Shown one piece after another: positions 46,019 through 58,898 of a stretch of DNA of 64,000 bases (within the stretch, counting starts at the first letter, position 1; the number at the start of each line of letters is the position of its first letter). A program made the position numbers and the translations under genes. The stretch covers positions 2,542,001-2,606,000 of the forward strand of contig NC_052027.1 in NCBI RefSeq assembly GCF_015832195.1, read 5' to 3'. Below the pieces are notes generated by a model. That model made no database searches, was not told the DNA's origin, and saw only the letters and a program-made list of their open reading frames with translations. The stretch is from Motacilla alba alba (lineage: Eukaryota > Chordata > Aves > Passeriformes > Motacillidae).

Positions 46019-46593
46019 TGAAAAACTCCTTCACTCTCTTGTGAACGTTTAAAAAAGTTTAATAAAGGACAATAGGAGACAAAGGCCATAGAGCAAAGGT
46101 TATTACAGCTGCGTGCATCTTGGCAACCTGCAATTTTGGAAACACCCTTTATTTACCATTTCTCATGCATCAGCCTGTTACATGTTCATAAACAATTATG
46201 CATAGTAAACCTTTCCCTGAACTAGTTTACATAGTTTAAGAACTGTTTAGCATGGCTCCTCCTCGGATCCACCTTTTTAGAGCATGAGTATTCTCTGGCT
46301 GTGGTTTTAGTCCTTTTTCATCATCAGCTCCAGTTTTTGGCCCACACTGCCTTCAGTCAGCGAGTGCTGGTGCTTGGCAGATCTGCCCAGGTGTGCTCAT
46401 CCTGTGTGCACTGGGTGTCATCCCATCCCTGCAGGCATTTTAACACAAGCACACTGGTATCAGCTATTGCACTAAGCTTAATCACAACAGAAATAAAAAC
46501 TGGATCTCTATAACAAAGTGACTTTACCACCACACACACAGAATCCATTTTAATATTTGCAAAAAGCCAGTATTATGATGTGTACCTCTAACA
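46019..46593 (-). mobile_element. Candidate solo LTR (unverified)
   Basis: If read on the minus strand the segment would start TGTTAGAGGTACACATC (complement of ...ACCTCTAACA ending at 46593) and end near TG at 46019. A TTTATT at about 46150 would supply AATAAA. Length (about 575 bp) and texture resemble the solo LTR at 23349-23968. I found no matching target-site duplication, so boundaries and identity are weak. It could be ordinary unique DNA. Confidence 0.3.
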
Positions 46594-46906
46594 GTGCTGC
46601 AGCCTGCAGTGAGCCCTCCCAGTGTGGATCAGCATGCAGCTCACATCAGCCTTTCCACACGGAGGTGCAGGGAAGGCAGCCCTTAATGAGAATTGTCAAA
46701 GTGAGAAAAGAGAACGTTGTTGTGAGCAAATTCCAGGGCGAGCTGATTAGAAAGGACTCTGCTCCTTCAGATGTTCTTGCAGGCTGCTAAGTGCTGAATA
46801 CAAGCTTGTAAACTCACTGCACAGATTATTGCTTTACAGTCAGCCTTTTTTGCTGGGGATAAATTGGCCAGAGTGTGGATTGGGATTGTTCCACCACCCC
46901 AAGCTG

Positions 46907-46984
46907 GGTGTTTGGACGTGGGGATGTGGCACTTGGGGACGTGGTTGATGTGGCACTTGGGCACGTGGTTTAATGGGGAGGGGC
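46907..46984 (+). mobile_element. CR1 retroposon, 5' part, interrupted by an LTR
   Basis: GATGTGGCACTTGGGGACGT and GATGTGGCACTTGGGCACGT form a small internal duplication of the CR1 'GTGGCACTTAGGGACATGG' block, followed by GGTTTAATGGGGAGGGGC. The same CR1 resumes at 47405 after the LTR. Confidence 0.8.
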
Positions 46985-47404
46985 TGTTGTACTTGGGTTG
47001 CCCCCAGACAGAGGAAGGAATGATGAATGTGACTCCATGTTCTCAGAAGGCTAATTTATTATTTTATGATCTATATTATATTAAAGAATGCTACACTAAA
47101 CTATACTAAAGAATCCAGAAAGGATACAGACAGAAGGCTAAAAAGATAATAATGAAAACTCCTGAATCTTTCCAGAGTCCTGACACAGCTTGGCCCTGAT
47201 TGGCCAAAGAGTGAAAACAACTCACATGAAACCAATGAAACAATCATCTGTGGGTAAACAATCTCCAAACACATTCCAAAGCAGCGAAACACAGGAGAAG
47301 CAAATCAGATAATTATTGTTTTCCTTTTTCTGTGAGGCGTCTCAGCTTCCCGGGAGAGAAAATCCTGGGTGAAGGGATTTTTCCAGAAAATGTGAATGCC
47401 ACAG
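46985..47404 (-). mobile_element. Solo LTR (passerine ERVL-like) inserted in a CR1 copy
   Basis: On the minus strand it runs from TGTGGCATTCACATTTTC to ...CAAGTACAACA, about 420 bp with TG...CA ends. It carries a CCAAT box (GGCCAATCAG, complement near 47200) and AATAAA (complement of 47055-47060). It resembles an LTR I associate with songbird ERVL elements. GGGGC flanks it at 46980-46984 and 47405-47409, the 5-bp duplication expected for ERVL. One extra G at the right edge makes the exact end uncertain by 1 bp. There is no internal viral region, so it is a solo LTR. Family naming is from memory and not verified. Confidence 0.8.
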
Positions 47405-47474
47405 GGGGCTTGGCCGTGGCTGCACTCGATGATCCTAAAGGTGTTTTCCACCCTGAATGATTCTGTGATTCCGT
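47405..47474 (+). mobile_element. CR1 retroposon, 3' part resuming after the LTR
   Basis: GGGGCTTGGCCGTGGCTGCA, CTCGATGATCCTAAAGGTGT, TTTCCACCCTGAATGATTCT and GTGATTCCGTG. Joined to 46907-46984 across one copy of GGGGC it gives an uninterrupted CR1 tail, which dates the LTR as younger than this CR1. Confidence 0.85.
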
Positions 47475-47812
47475 GTGCGTGTCCAGGCTGGGAGCTGGCA
47501 CATCTTGGAGGGGATGGTGAGGGGTTTTTACCTGGACTGATCCCTCCTTGAGGCCATTTTCCATCCCCACTGCTCCTGGGAACGCACCTGAGCTCGAGCT
47601 GTGTCACAGAGAACACTGGGAGCGTTCCAATAAGTGGGAAATTCAGGTTTGTTTGGTCACAAGGAGTTCAGTGCAAACCTCTCCCCAAAAAGCCTTGGGT
47701 TTTCATGGCCTGGGTTCTGTGTTTGTCTCTGATCTGGTGGAAACTTTGGAAAACTGCACACGGGCTAAAATGCAATCTGTGGAGATGTGCATTCCTTAAT
47801 GATGGACATGAT

Positions 47813-47874
47813 GGGTAGATTTAGATGGGATATTGGGAAGAAATTCTTCCCTGTGAGGATGGTGAGGCCCTGGA
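47813..47874 (+). mobile_element. Internal CR1 fragment (62 bp)
   Basis: GGGTAGATTTAGATGGGATA, TTGGGAAGAAATTCTTCCCT and GTGAGGATGGTGAGGCCCTG match the interior of the CR1 tail. The 3' half is absent, so this piece was truncated at both ends, probably by deletion. Confidence 0.82.
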
Positions 47875-50800
47875 ACTCTTTCCATTCCCTTTCATAATAG
47901 TCACGCTGAAAATACCAAAAACCCCCATTTCTTAATCCTTTCTAAAAGTTAAAAAAAAAAAGTTTATTTTAGCAATATCTGTTTAGTGGAAATCACAAAA
48001 AAAAAATCTTAAAATTCACATTTTGGATTTTCATCAGAATGTTTCTATTCCATGGTAATTTTTAAGATTACAATTATTGTTTTTTAAGAAAATCCCCCAA
48101 AATGTTTTCTTTTCAATTAGTTTTATGGGCAAATTGGTCAAGCTCAGTGGAAATGGCTGTGTTAGGGCACAAAGCTTGTGGCAGCAGTCACAAATAAAAG
48201 GCTTAAATTCATTTAAAATGGATACCTTTCAATGACAATGGATCTGTTCTTTTGAAATCTGCTGGCTGACGAGGCATGGGAACGTACAATGACAATTCCC
48301 TTTATCCACAGGGAATTCTGCTCATCCATTACAGTGCATTTCCAGAGGATTTATGGGGTTTTCTTAATTTTTATTACTGAGCTGATCTGCATGAGAACAG
48401 GGCCTTTGTTCCGTGGGGATTCATTGGATCCAGATGTTTGTCATAATTCCATTTGTGACATTGCACTGGGTTGTGGCAAAGCGGTGCTGGCGACAAAGAC
48501 AGGATTATCACTTCTGCAGGGGATGAACAGCAGCCACTGAGAGATTCCAGTAAAACAATGCCTTGATTCCCTGCAAATTTAATCTCCAATAGGAAATTTT
48601 GCATAGTGGGTGAGAGAAACCAGAACTAAGAGCCTGTGCAGAGAGAGCAGAGCTGAGCAGGCCCTGCAGAAACCTCTCTGCTGCTTGGTGGGTCCTTGCC
48701 ACCCACTCAGCTTTTCCAGATTTCCTCATTCCAAGCCCATCCTGCCCTGGGAAGTTTGTCCCCAGAGCTGTGGGCTCTCCCAGTGGCTCCTTTCCAATGT
48801 CCAGCTCAGCCCTTCTGCTCCCCATCCACATTGGGGCAGATTTTATGACTCAGTCCCGTTCCTGTTATTCCAGGTCTGGATTTTCACCTCTGTTCCAGAG
48901 GAATTGATGTATGGAATGTTCTGGGAGGCACACAGGGAAGTTGGTCTTCAAATGGTTGAGTTTTGAGGGATCTTTGCCTGCTGCCTCAGGAGTTTTACCA
49001 GCAAGACCTTTCAGTATTCCCTGGATTCCTTCCAGACATCTCCAGGAATGCTGAACCAGAATTAAAGGGTTGTTTTTCCTTTCCTTGAGGTATTGCCTGG
49101 TTCAGCTGGGACAAATCTTTTTCCCCTAATAAGACAAACAAGCAAACTCCCCATGAATTTTAGCAGGAGGTGGGAATTCTCTTCATATCCACGTGGCCAT
49201 CTATAACGGAAATCTGCTTCTTCATGGATTCTTTTCAGGGTTTTTTGAGACACAGGATATTGGTAAAAAAAAGTAAGACTCTGGATTCTTGAATGATGCC
49301 AACCAATTTTGTTTTTCAATGCTTCAGCATTCCAGAATTAGTAAAAATATGACTTCGTGCAATTTTAATTAATTTTTAGCCCTTAAATGTGTTTGCAGTA
49401 GCTGTAGTTTGGGCACGAGACCATGCTTAGAGTTGATAAATCAGCTTAGTTCAGTACCATTATATTGAAGATAAATCTTGGGGTGCATGATAACATTTAT
49501 AATCCTGGATATTTCATCTTTATTAGGTTTAATGATATCAGATATTCTGGTTGTTTTAACAAGTTTGGTCAAATGTCAAATCTAGTTAGCATCAATTATC
49601 AATAAATTTGATTCTTTTGCCTCCAGCTTTGGACTAGCAATTTTCTGTGTGTTCATGTCTGTGTATAACTTAGAGAGATTCATTGGGAGCTGTAGAGGAA
49701 CAGAGATTGAGGTTTTTACATATAAAATAAGAAATCACACTCTACAGAAGGCTCGAGGGAATGTTAGAAACAAGGAGTATTTGTCACTTACAAGCTGAAG
49801 CAAAGTGGTTATAAATACATGGCTCACATTAACATCCCACCTCCTTTTGGGTATACTGCAGGAAGGCTGGGGAAGAATTGAAATGGAGAAAGCAGGCGAC
49901 CAGGAAGAGCAGAATTGCTGATCACAGGTGGAAGGGAGTTTTTAGGGAGTAGCAGACTTTGGGTGATTGTCACTGCAGAAATATAAAGTCCTACCCAAAG
50001 AGGGGGCTGAGACATTACATTCCATAAACAAGGCAAATAATGAAGAGAATTAAAACATCCCTTTAACTGTGTATTTTTATAAATGTAACAGACCAGGAGG
50101 ATTTTTTTTTTTTTTTTAGTGCTCAGCCACTTGCTGCTTCATAAAACTTTGGGATAGTTATGGCAGGAAAAGGAAGCAGTGAGAATGGATTCTAGTGAAT
50201 GGAATCTAATGTTTGGAGGGCGTTAAATCACCCCAACCTCATATTTCTCCTACACTATTGTTGTCCCTGAAAAAGCTCATAACGTGCCTCGAAGGGAGCT
50301 TTCCAGTGCTGAATGACCCAAAAAATAAATCTGTAAATGGAGTTAAAGAATCACCCGTGATGCTGGAATGTGGGAAACTGAGGAATGTGTTTTAGGAAGG
50401 GTTTAGGAATGGTTGGAATCCCAGTTTCTTGGGGCACTGCAGCTGCTGAGTGAATCCTGCCGCAAACCCCAGCACCCACTTAGCTCCTGCACAGATCAAT
50501 GTCAGGGCATCCTCAGCCTTCCCCAGCTTCAAACACAAAAGTAAGTCTGACTCTTTTAATCCTCCATCAGGTCCAGAATGATTAACATTTATTATGGAGC
50601 CACTTAATAGCCAGTGGCCATCCAGTCAGAGGAGATTTATATCTCCTTACAACAGCTTAATGTGGACTTATGCTCCCCTAGGGTCCCTTGTCCAGCTGAG
50701 TGGCCAAAATGAACATGTTCAGAACTCTCTTACTCTCAGCAAACTCCAGACCCAGTGGCTACTTGCACATTTTAATCTGATTTATCTTGTCAAGGATAAC

Positions 50801-52419
50801 GCCAATGCCAAACTGAGCTGCACCAGCAAATCTTGTGCAGGGTCCTGCCTGCCAGAAACTCTGTGTGCAGAGGCTGCCCTGAGCTGTCAGAGCTGGGGGC
50901 TCTGCTGTGCACAGCTTTGTCTGACACCGGGTTAACATTTGGCTACAAAATGAAGCAGATCTCTGTCAAACTTTGGCTTTGGGGCATTACTGAGCAGCAC
51001 TCGCTGTTCTCATTTAGGGCTAGGAAATATTTAATATAAAACCTTCAGGTGTCCTTGTGTGAAGCCCAGATTCAGAGCCCTGAGCATTTGAGCTGAAGAA
51101 TAATGTTGGCATTGGGTGTACAGGACATGTAACTGTTGTTATTTTATGCTAAGTATAAATTCACAATATTCTGAGTTTAAGTCCAGGGGTAATAGCTGAG
51201 CATCACAGCTATGTAGCATGGCAAATAATGCAGCTAAAATGAGTGTGCTTCAAGAAATCAGCCAGAGACAACATTTTCTTCAAGCCCTACTCTGAATGTC
51301 TCTGTATTTGCTTTTTTTTTTTGCACTCTTTACAATGAGGGAATCATCTTTATTTATGATGGAAACATTCTTGAGTCAAAGCCTCTAATTTTTTATGGGT
51401 ATGTCTCTACGCCATCCTGGAAAAAGAGCCACTAAAAATATTTTAGATTTCTTTTTCTGGATCTGATGTTCGACAAAAGCAGCTGACTGATGTTTTCTTT
51501 TTTTGCTCAGAAGACGGGGAAGCAATCTCCACTTCCATGGGCAAGCAAGTGGATGAAAGCTTCCTTCTTTCTCTTGTCTTTGGCTTGTGCTACTTGAGCA
51601 GTGATTTCTAAATCATTCCCTTGCCCTGATTTGGCCCTCTCAGATGAGGTGTCTGCTCTTGCATTCAGATTGTTACCCAGAAATGCTCATCTGCTCTTTG
51701 CCTGCTCTCCTGCATGCAGCTGCAGAGGAGAATGTCTTGAGATCCTTGCAGAAGTTCCATCAGATCTTGCCTGCTCTCAGGTTTCCTGGAGAATTATTTG
51801 AATCCCAAACCTTTCTAATTAGTGCAGCCTAATCAGCAGGACTCTAGGAGCTCGCTGGCTCCCTCATTTTGCTTCTCTGTTGTCCCACAAAGTGCCTCGG
51901 CTTCCCCAGCAGCCAGGGGAAGCTGTGGCAGCTCCACCTGAGATGGTTTTTCCTGGGAAATAGGCAGGCTCCCCAAAGCACCTACTGCTGCGCCGCCCGG
52001 AGCAGAGCTCTTTGGGTTTGAAGCATAAATGACATCAAGTTGTATTAAAAGAGGCAGGAGCTGTCCTGCTTCCCCACGTGAGCGAGTGTGCTGAGCCTCA
52101 GTGCTCAGAAGGAAAACAGAGTGTACTGTGTGCCCGTAATCAGCATGTTTCCAGCAGCCTGGCAAATGGTTTATGATATTATTCACAACCGTCGCACCAT
52201 CAGGAGCAGTCCTGCATTTCAACTTAATTGAGCCACTGCTATGACACAGCCAAGCTTTTCAAGTGGTAAAATTGTAATTACAGAGAGTGCTTCTCTGGCA
52301 TTTTCCATTGGGTAGCTGCTTGCAAAATATGAAGCCCTCGGAATGCATCTGTGAGGAAGATTTTCCTGGGGAAGCTTCGCGTTCGTGTTTCCTGTGCCAA
52401 GCTCCTGACTCCTTAGGAG
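47875..52419. other. Noncoding DNA, no gene seen; includes a regulatory-looking block
   Basis: T- and A-runs occur at about 47949, 48000 and 50103-50119. AT-rich sequence with TTAATTAATTTT near 49366 and TCAATTATCAATAAA near 49591 may be regulatory but is not distinctive. No transposon, RNA gene or exon is recognised. The block at 52050-52290 is described separately. Confidence 0.45.
52050..52290. promoter_or_regulatory. Candidate conserved noncoding block
   Basis: Repeat-free sequence contains CACGTGAG near 52075, CAACTTAATTGAGCC near 52219 and TCAAGTGGTAAAATTGTAAT near 52259, that is, E-box-like, homeodomain and NK2-like motifs. It borders a CR1 tail on its right. Function is inferred from motif texture alone. 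Confidence 0.25.
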
Positions 52420-52480
52420 GGATGGTTGGGGGGTGGACTTGATGATTTTGGAGTTCTTTTCCAACTTCAGTGATTCTCTG
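52420..52480 (+). mobile_element. CR1 retroposon, 3' tail fragment
   Basis: GGATGGTTGGGGGGTGGACT, TGATGATTTTGGAGTTCTTT and TCCAACTTCAGTGATTCTCT form the last 60 bp of a sense-oriented CR1 of the second subtype. Confidence 0.78.
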
Positions 52481-55400
52481 TGCCTTGAACTGGAGCATTC
52501 TTACCCCATTTCCTCCCATTCCTTCCACAGGGCCACCCTTCCCTTCTAGTTGTGCCAGGAGCTCAGAGCTGAGGTGACACCCCCTGTATTCCTCACCCAG
52601 GCACGGGGAAAATGGAAAACTTGTGGAAGATTTGTCATGAGCTCACTTTTCTCTGATACAATAGACCTTTGGGCAGCCAGTTATGGAGTGTGGCATTTTC
52701 TGAACCTTGCAGATCCCACTGAGAGAGAACAGCATGGAGCTGGCAGTGGGGCTGGAGCTGCAGTTAATTATAGATTTGTCCTAGGAAAGGTGTGTTCAAC
52801 CAAAGGTCACAATTTGAAGCTATCATGGGTTGATTCTGCAGAATCTATCCATCAGGTGTAGCTTCCAGGGGGAGGCAGAGTGGCTCAAGTGCCTGTTTGC
52901 ATCAGGAAGTATGGAATAAAAAGGAATGGTTTATATCCCTTTTTGCTGCACTGAGCCAGGAGTAGGGCTGGGATAGCCACGCAGGCTGACAGAGTGAGGA
53001 GGTGAAATAATGAGGGAGAAGGAGCAGCCTGTGTGCCCAGGGACCTCCTTCCTTTGCTTCACTGGTTCGTGGTGGAGAACAGAACCATTGGGCAAGGTTG
53101 GATTTCCAGGCTGCTGTGCAAACAGCTGGATTTCCTGAGTTCCTCAGAGCACAGGCACCTTGGGGGCTGATACCAAATCAGCTGCCTCCTCTCTGCCCCC
53201 CACGACAAACCCCCTCTCTCCTGCTTTCAGGTACACTCCAGCTTTTGTTTGGATTCTGATGCTGGTTGGTTTTTTCCCTCTTTCCCTTCAGCTGCTGTGA
53301 GCTCTGCTGCTCCATTGCTGTGAAAAGCTCTGGGATATCACCTGACACTCCACTCCTGGTGCTGCATCGATGCAAATCATTGCTGGCTCTGCCTGCCTTT
53401 CATCCCAGACTGTCTGGCACTATAATTGCTTGCTTCTAATATTTCCTCTCCCAAGGCTATCAATTTGTTTTCAATTTCTCCACCTGTTGGGTTGGCTCAG
53501 GTATCCCACAGGGTTTTGTCCTAGGCATCCCCTCCTTCATTTATTATGCTCCCAGCTCTGGAACATGGGCACCCTGAAGCATTTTTACAAGCAGGATTCT
53601 ATTACGGGGTTGTTTTGTTTGCCAGAGATTTTGGCAGGAACGGGGGAGAGTTTTCATCTTTATTTGCTCCGTGCAACTCTTGCTGTGAAGCTGGTTATTA
53701 TTGTGCTGCATAAATCTGAATTCTTTGACCAATTTTCTGGTCAGGGGTGTGCTGTGAGTGTGCTGTGAGTGTCCAGTGCCACAGGCCACGCTGAGCAAGT
53801 GGCCAGGATGGGGGAGAGCACCTGAAAAAAGGGCTTTGCAGGTGATGGTTTCCACATAACTCACCTGCCTTTCCTGTGGCTAACCTTGAAAATTGCTTTG
53901 GGAGATGATGGGAAGAGGCTAGATTTTGCTTTCTGCAGGGTGGATTTCAAAAAGCAGAATTTCACTCAGGGGCAGGCACTGGGAAATAAGATGGAATCAC
54001 ATGGATAAAGAGAGTAGGAGGAAAAAAGTCTGTCCTGTTAGCCAGGGCTCAGGGGCTGCTGCTGTACTGTCCCAGTGGAGACTGGGATGAGAAAAGTAGG
54101 AAAAGTAGCATTGAATCACTTCTGTGCTTGGCATTTGAGACTTTTTAGCTGTGAATTTGAAATACATATCTAAAACACCGTGTAAATTAGTGTTCTAAAG
54201 GATGGCATAGCTGCTTGCTGGCTGGAAAAACCCTGAAAACTAGAAGTGGATAAATTCCAGAGGCATGGAAGCCACAAAGCTGTTTTCCAGCCCTGTTCCA
54301 CATTCTAAGTGAGAGATTTTCCCTTTCCATAGGATGTAAAATGTGCTTTGCATGAGATGTCTCTCAGTGCTCTCCAGGAGGGGCAGAAGGAGGTGGTGCC
54401 ATCCTTGAGCAATTTAAAACATCCCTAACAGAGTTCCCAACTTTCTTCTGAGCTCTGTGTAGGTATTTCATTGTTTGGATGAGCCATCTGAGGAGAAATT
54501 TTCCTCTTTCTGGGTTTGATAAGGACTGAAAAGGGGTTTTAGGGCAGCCTTTAATCCCATAGTTATGAGTATGGGTAAGCACAGCAGAGGTGGATAAGCA
54601 GCAAAAATCGTGTTTATATGAAAAACAGTGAAAAACCCTCAAATCCCCACTCTTTTCAGGGTCTGCTCCATTGTCTCTTGGTAAAAATGTTAAGAAAATA
54701 ACTTCTGTGTAAGACAAATCTCAGTCACCTTGGTGACAGAGTGGCCGCTGCTAAATTGCACTCTGCATAACCTACCATTTTTTACTCTTTCTGCTCTGAT
54801 ATATTAATACTAAAATATTGATGAACACTTTGTCTTATCCATCTTCCCTTTCTTCTAGCAGACAGAGAAAGTAAAAATAGCTGGAGCAGTGGGTTTCCTG
54901 GTTCTGCTGTGGCTCAGGCGATTCAGGCTTTGATTTGTGTGACCCAGCAATGTTTGGGGCAGGAGGGCTGAGTAAGAGAGGGAGTGAAAGCAAACCTTAA
55001 ATCTCTTAGTAAAATGCTTGTTCTGCTCTTTCTGCTGAGGGGGATAAAGGAAAAAAAAAAAAAAAAAAGATAAACAGCAGAGCCATTACAAGTTGGCCTG
55101 AGTCCAATCCCTTAGTTACATCTATGCCTTTAACTCTGCCTGAGAAAGTAATTTTAAAGAAATACAGTTATTACATGCATTAGTCCTCGCATCCTGGGAG
55201 GTACATCTGTACTCTTCAATCTTTCTGGATTACCTCAAATGTTTCCTGAAGGCTTTTAAATCAGGGAAGACCAATCTGAGAGAAGTCTCGCTGCAATCCT
55301 TTTCTTTTTCTGGCTCTGCAGGCAGAAAAAAAATCTGCAAGAGGCTCACAAGCTATGTTTTAAAAAAAACAGGAAAACTGAGACAGAAAATTCAAAATGG

Positions 55401-56379
55401 TCTGTAAAAACACTGCAGACAGGGAATCTGACAGGAGCAGAGCTTCCCCCTAGAGCAAAGTGTGATGAACTTCTCAGGCTCTGGTCTCTATTCAGTGTTT
55501 TCTGAGCATACAGGCCATGGGCTCAGCTGGGCAGGACTATTGTGGCTTCCCTGATTTCAGTGCACATGTCCCAGTTTAGTGCTGCTGAGAATGGGACTGA
55601 GCAGGATCAGTGTGCACAGCCTTCAAAATGCACCCTGAATCAGCCACTTGATTCTGAGAATGCCAGGTTAGTGTCTCACTGGTGAAACTCAGTGCTGCTG
55701 GTCCCACTTCACAGCAATGGCAGTGAGACAGAAGCAAATCCAGCACCACTAATCACTTGGATTCTGGTTTTGAGCATAGGGCTGCAATGTGAGCAGAGAT
55801 AATTGCCCAGTGTTTGGTGTTCTGAGCTTCAAAATAAGCTAAAATTGAACTCTTTGTCCTAAAGCATTTCTCAGTAAACGCCTCTCTTTGCTTGGGCTTA
55901 TAACAAGACCCCAATTATGTTTTGTAACGTGATTAATCCAAAGGCCTCTCATCAGCTGATGCTGCTGGTCCTGCTGATGCCTCTTGGAATGTCTCTGGAC
56001 CTGCTCCATGTCTCTTGCCTTTGCTCCTGGTGTTGGAATTCCAGCTCTGTGCCATCTGTCTGTCCTCTGCTCTGGCTCCTCTCTTCTCCAGGAAGAGGCA
56101 GATGATGAGCAGGGCTGCTGATGGTCAGGGGGGCTCTGGAGGAGGTGGTCAGGCCACCAGCTTCCTCCCATGGCCAGAGAGCTGTGCCCTCATCCAAGGC
56201 AGACCTCCAGGCAGATGGTTTGCCTCAATTAGTGGAGAAATGTGAATTAAAACACCGCCCTTGGTGCATTATAAATGGAAAGAATGAGGAGAGCCATACA
56301 TTTTTTTTTTGTTGTGGTAAATACTGTGATTGCTTTTTCTATGCAGTATTCCCCCAAAATAGCTGTGAGGGACTGCAGT
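52481..56379. other. Noncoding DNA, no gene seen
   Basis: An A-run lies at 55051-55068, and a small direct duplication GTGTGCTGTGAGTGTGCTGT near 53746-53772. No transposon or exon is recognised. Open frames up to 132 codons (53370-53768) carry no domain. Confidence 0.45.
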
Positions 56380-56428
56380 CACAGAATTGATATGGTTGGA
56401 AAAGGACTTCAGGATCATCAAATTCAGC
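56380..56428 (-). mobile_element. CR1 retroposon, 3' tail fragment, antisense
   Basis: TCACAGAATTGATATGGTTG, GAAAAGGACTTCAGGATCAT and CAAATTCAGCAC are the inverted last 50 bp of a CR1 copy. Confidence 0.75.
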
Positions 56429-58730
56429 ACTAAAAAGTTCGCCAGGAAGAAGTTCATCACCTTCTTACTCTTATCAAGCATAAGAACTTTTCAGGAGTTC
56501 ATGCCTGTCTCTTCTTTCTTTAATTAGCACTAAATATTCATTGTAGTAATCAAAATTCATATGTCACAGATAATGTTTTCTATTGGAGGATTCCTTCAAG
56601 CCAGTATTGACCATTCCATGAGAAAAATCCTGTGGCACTGGCATGTTCATTCTGTGAGTCCCGGGAGCTCAGTGAGAGCTGCAGTGTGTTCATGTGTGAA
56701 AATTGTTCCAGCACCAGGATCAGTCACTGCAGTTCATCTGCATGGGATACACAGAAATTAAAATCCCAAACACCAGAAGAATGATAGAATTTGTTTTCAT
56801 TTTGTGTGTGACTTCCCTGCTATTAATCTGGACTTTTAGCTTTACAACAACTTCCCTTATGTCAGCTTGGAGCTTTTCCCCTTTTGGTTTAGCTTATGTG
56901 CCAGGCAAAAAAATCCTGTTTTTTCTGTTATGAATTGTCCAATTCAAAGGTCAATAGTGGTATCATGTATCACGAGTCACTTGCCATGTCACCCAGAGCT
57001 TAAGGGCACATGTTTTAATGTGATCTGTCAGCCCTTCTGAACAGATTCAGGACGTACTTGTAATATATTAGAGCTTTCCTTTTTGCACTCAGCAGGAAAT
57101 TGATTGCCGGCTCCGTGGCTCCCGAACAGAACCAGCTTGCTGGGCACGAGTTCCAGCCACAAAAATCCCAGCCAGGGCCCGGATGGGGCTTGATGAACAG
57201 GAGATATTTGTCCGTGGCCATACCTGCTCTCATTAGGGTTGAGCCTGCATTCCCAGGCTGAAGAAAAGCTCAGCTGGGCAGCCAGAATTGGGCTCATTTG
57301 CAGAGCAGAGCCAGGCGCTGTTTGCTTCCCTTTGTGCTGCCAGGCAAAGAGCTCTGTACACAGAGGCACGGATCTGCAGCGTGCTGGAAGCCAGGATCAA
57401 AACTCCCTTCACTTTCCAGAGGCCAGAACATCCCTGCCTGTGCTGGCTTTCATAATTGCTGAAATTGAGAGGAACAGCAGAGATCTTTGCAGTGACCTCG
57501 GTGCCTGTGCTCACGTTTGGGTGTGAAAGGATGGGTTATTTACTAATTGCTATCATGGGATCTTAGTTAAAAGGGGAAACTTACTCTGCTGGGCTAACTG
57601 CTGTTGGAACTTGGTAGTAAAATCACCCCGTGGGGTAAATAAGTGTTCAACTCACCCACAGCCCTACCTGGGATGTGAGTTCTCTGTTGTAAATTCTGTA
57701 GGAGTCCGTGAGTCAATCATTTCCCGATGACACTGAAACAGGATGATCAAATTCTTCATCATTATATTCAGCTGTTCCTGCTTCTCTTAGGAAGAACTAT
57801 TTTTTAGTTCTGACAGATCCCATTTGCCCCCTAAGTCACAGCTCAGGTATTCAGCAACAGCACAGGAGCAGGAATGTTTCTAGCAGACATTGTTATATCT
57901 GCAGGAGTTATCTGACACAACCAAAACCAAGTGACTGTAAACTAACATTGGCATATATTTCTCCTAAAATTGTCTCAAAATAGCAATCATTTTATGGAGC
58001 ATAAATAACTTCAGATTATCTCACCCTTTCTAGTGGCAGCTGATGTCACCCTGCACAGAGTTTTGTGCAGATGTCTGCCTTAACTTACTATTTTTAAATG
58101 TTCCCTCACTATTAAATGCCTCTTTATGTCCTTTCCCAATCGTTATTTGCTATTCATATTTAGTTTTCCACCACTTCATCATCTGAATTTTGCTACACAA
58201 AGGAACTGTTAAAAATAAACATCCTAAATTAATCCTGTTTATAGAACTCGTAAAATGATCTAAAAGGTGTTTGCAGGACTCATTTTAGATTCCTGAGAGA
58301 ACTTATTTCTTTTATAATCTTTTGGGTTTTAACCCACTCCAAAGCTTCTGCTTTTGAGATTATTTAAATAACAGCTTTTAGCTGTTTTCCTCACGAAGTG
58401 CTGACTGATTTAGTCGTTAACATGCTCTTAGAAAAAGACAGGGTTTATTTTTTGGATGGACCTTTCTTGTTACACAAGACGCAATTATAAATCCAAATGT
58501 AATTCTGCCTTGCCTCCAGCCTTCCCGTGGGAATGCTGCAGCACATCTGAGAAACCCTCCCAGAGTTGTGGATTTCACGTGTCTTACTTAGCTCAGGTTA
58601 TCAGCTGGGATAACAAGGCCCAGCCCTGCTTGTTTTGGCTTTTTCTTGGAATATTTGCAGTGTTGAGACAGAACAGGGTCGAAAGTCTGTGAAAGTGGAC
58701 AATAAATTTTGTCCTACTGCAAAACTTCCA
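56429..58730. other. Noncoding DNA, no gene seen
   Basis: AT-rich sequence around 57900-58260 has a regulatory-like texture but no repeated or symmetric motif that stands out. No exon or transposon is recognised. Confidence 0.45.
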
Positions 58731-58898
58731 GCAGAGCAGCTGTGGCTGCCCCTGGATCCCTGGCAGTGCCCAAGGCCAGGCTGGACACTGGGGCTGGGAG
58801 CACCTGGGGCAGTGGGAGGTGTCCCTGCCATGGCAGGGGTGGCCCTGGGTGAGCTTCAAGGTTTTTTCCAACCCATCCCATTCTGGGGTTCTGTGATT
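58731..58898 (+). mobile_element. CR1 retroposon, 3' fragment (young subtype)
   Basis: GCAGAGCAGCTGTGGCTGCC, the 56-bp block at 58747-58802 identical to 16109-16164, CCCTGCCATGGCAGGGGTGG, CCAACCCATCCCATTCTGGG and TTCTGTGATT. The identity across 42 kb implies the two copies are recent members of one subfamily. Confidence 0.93.
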
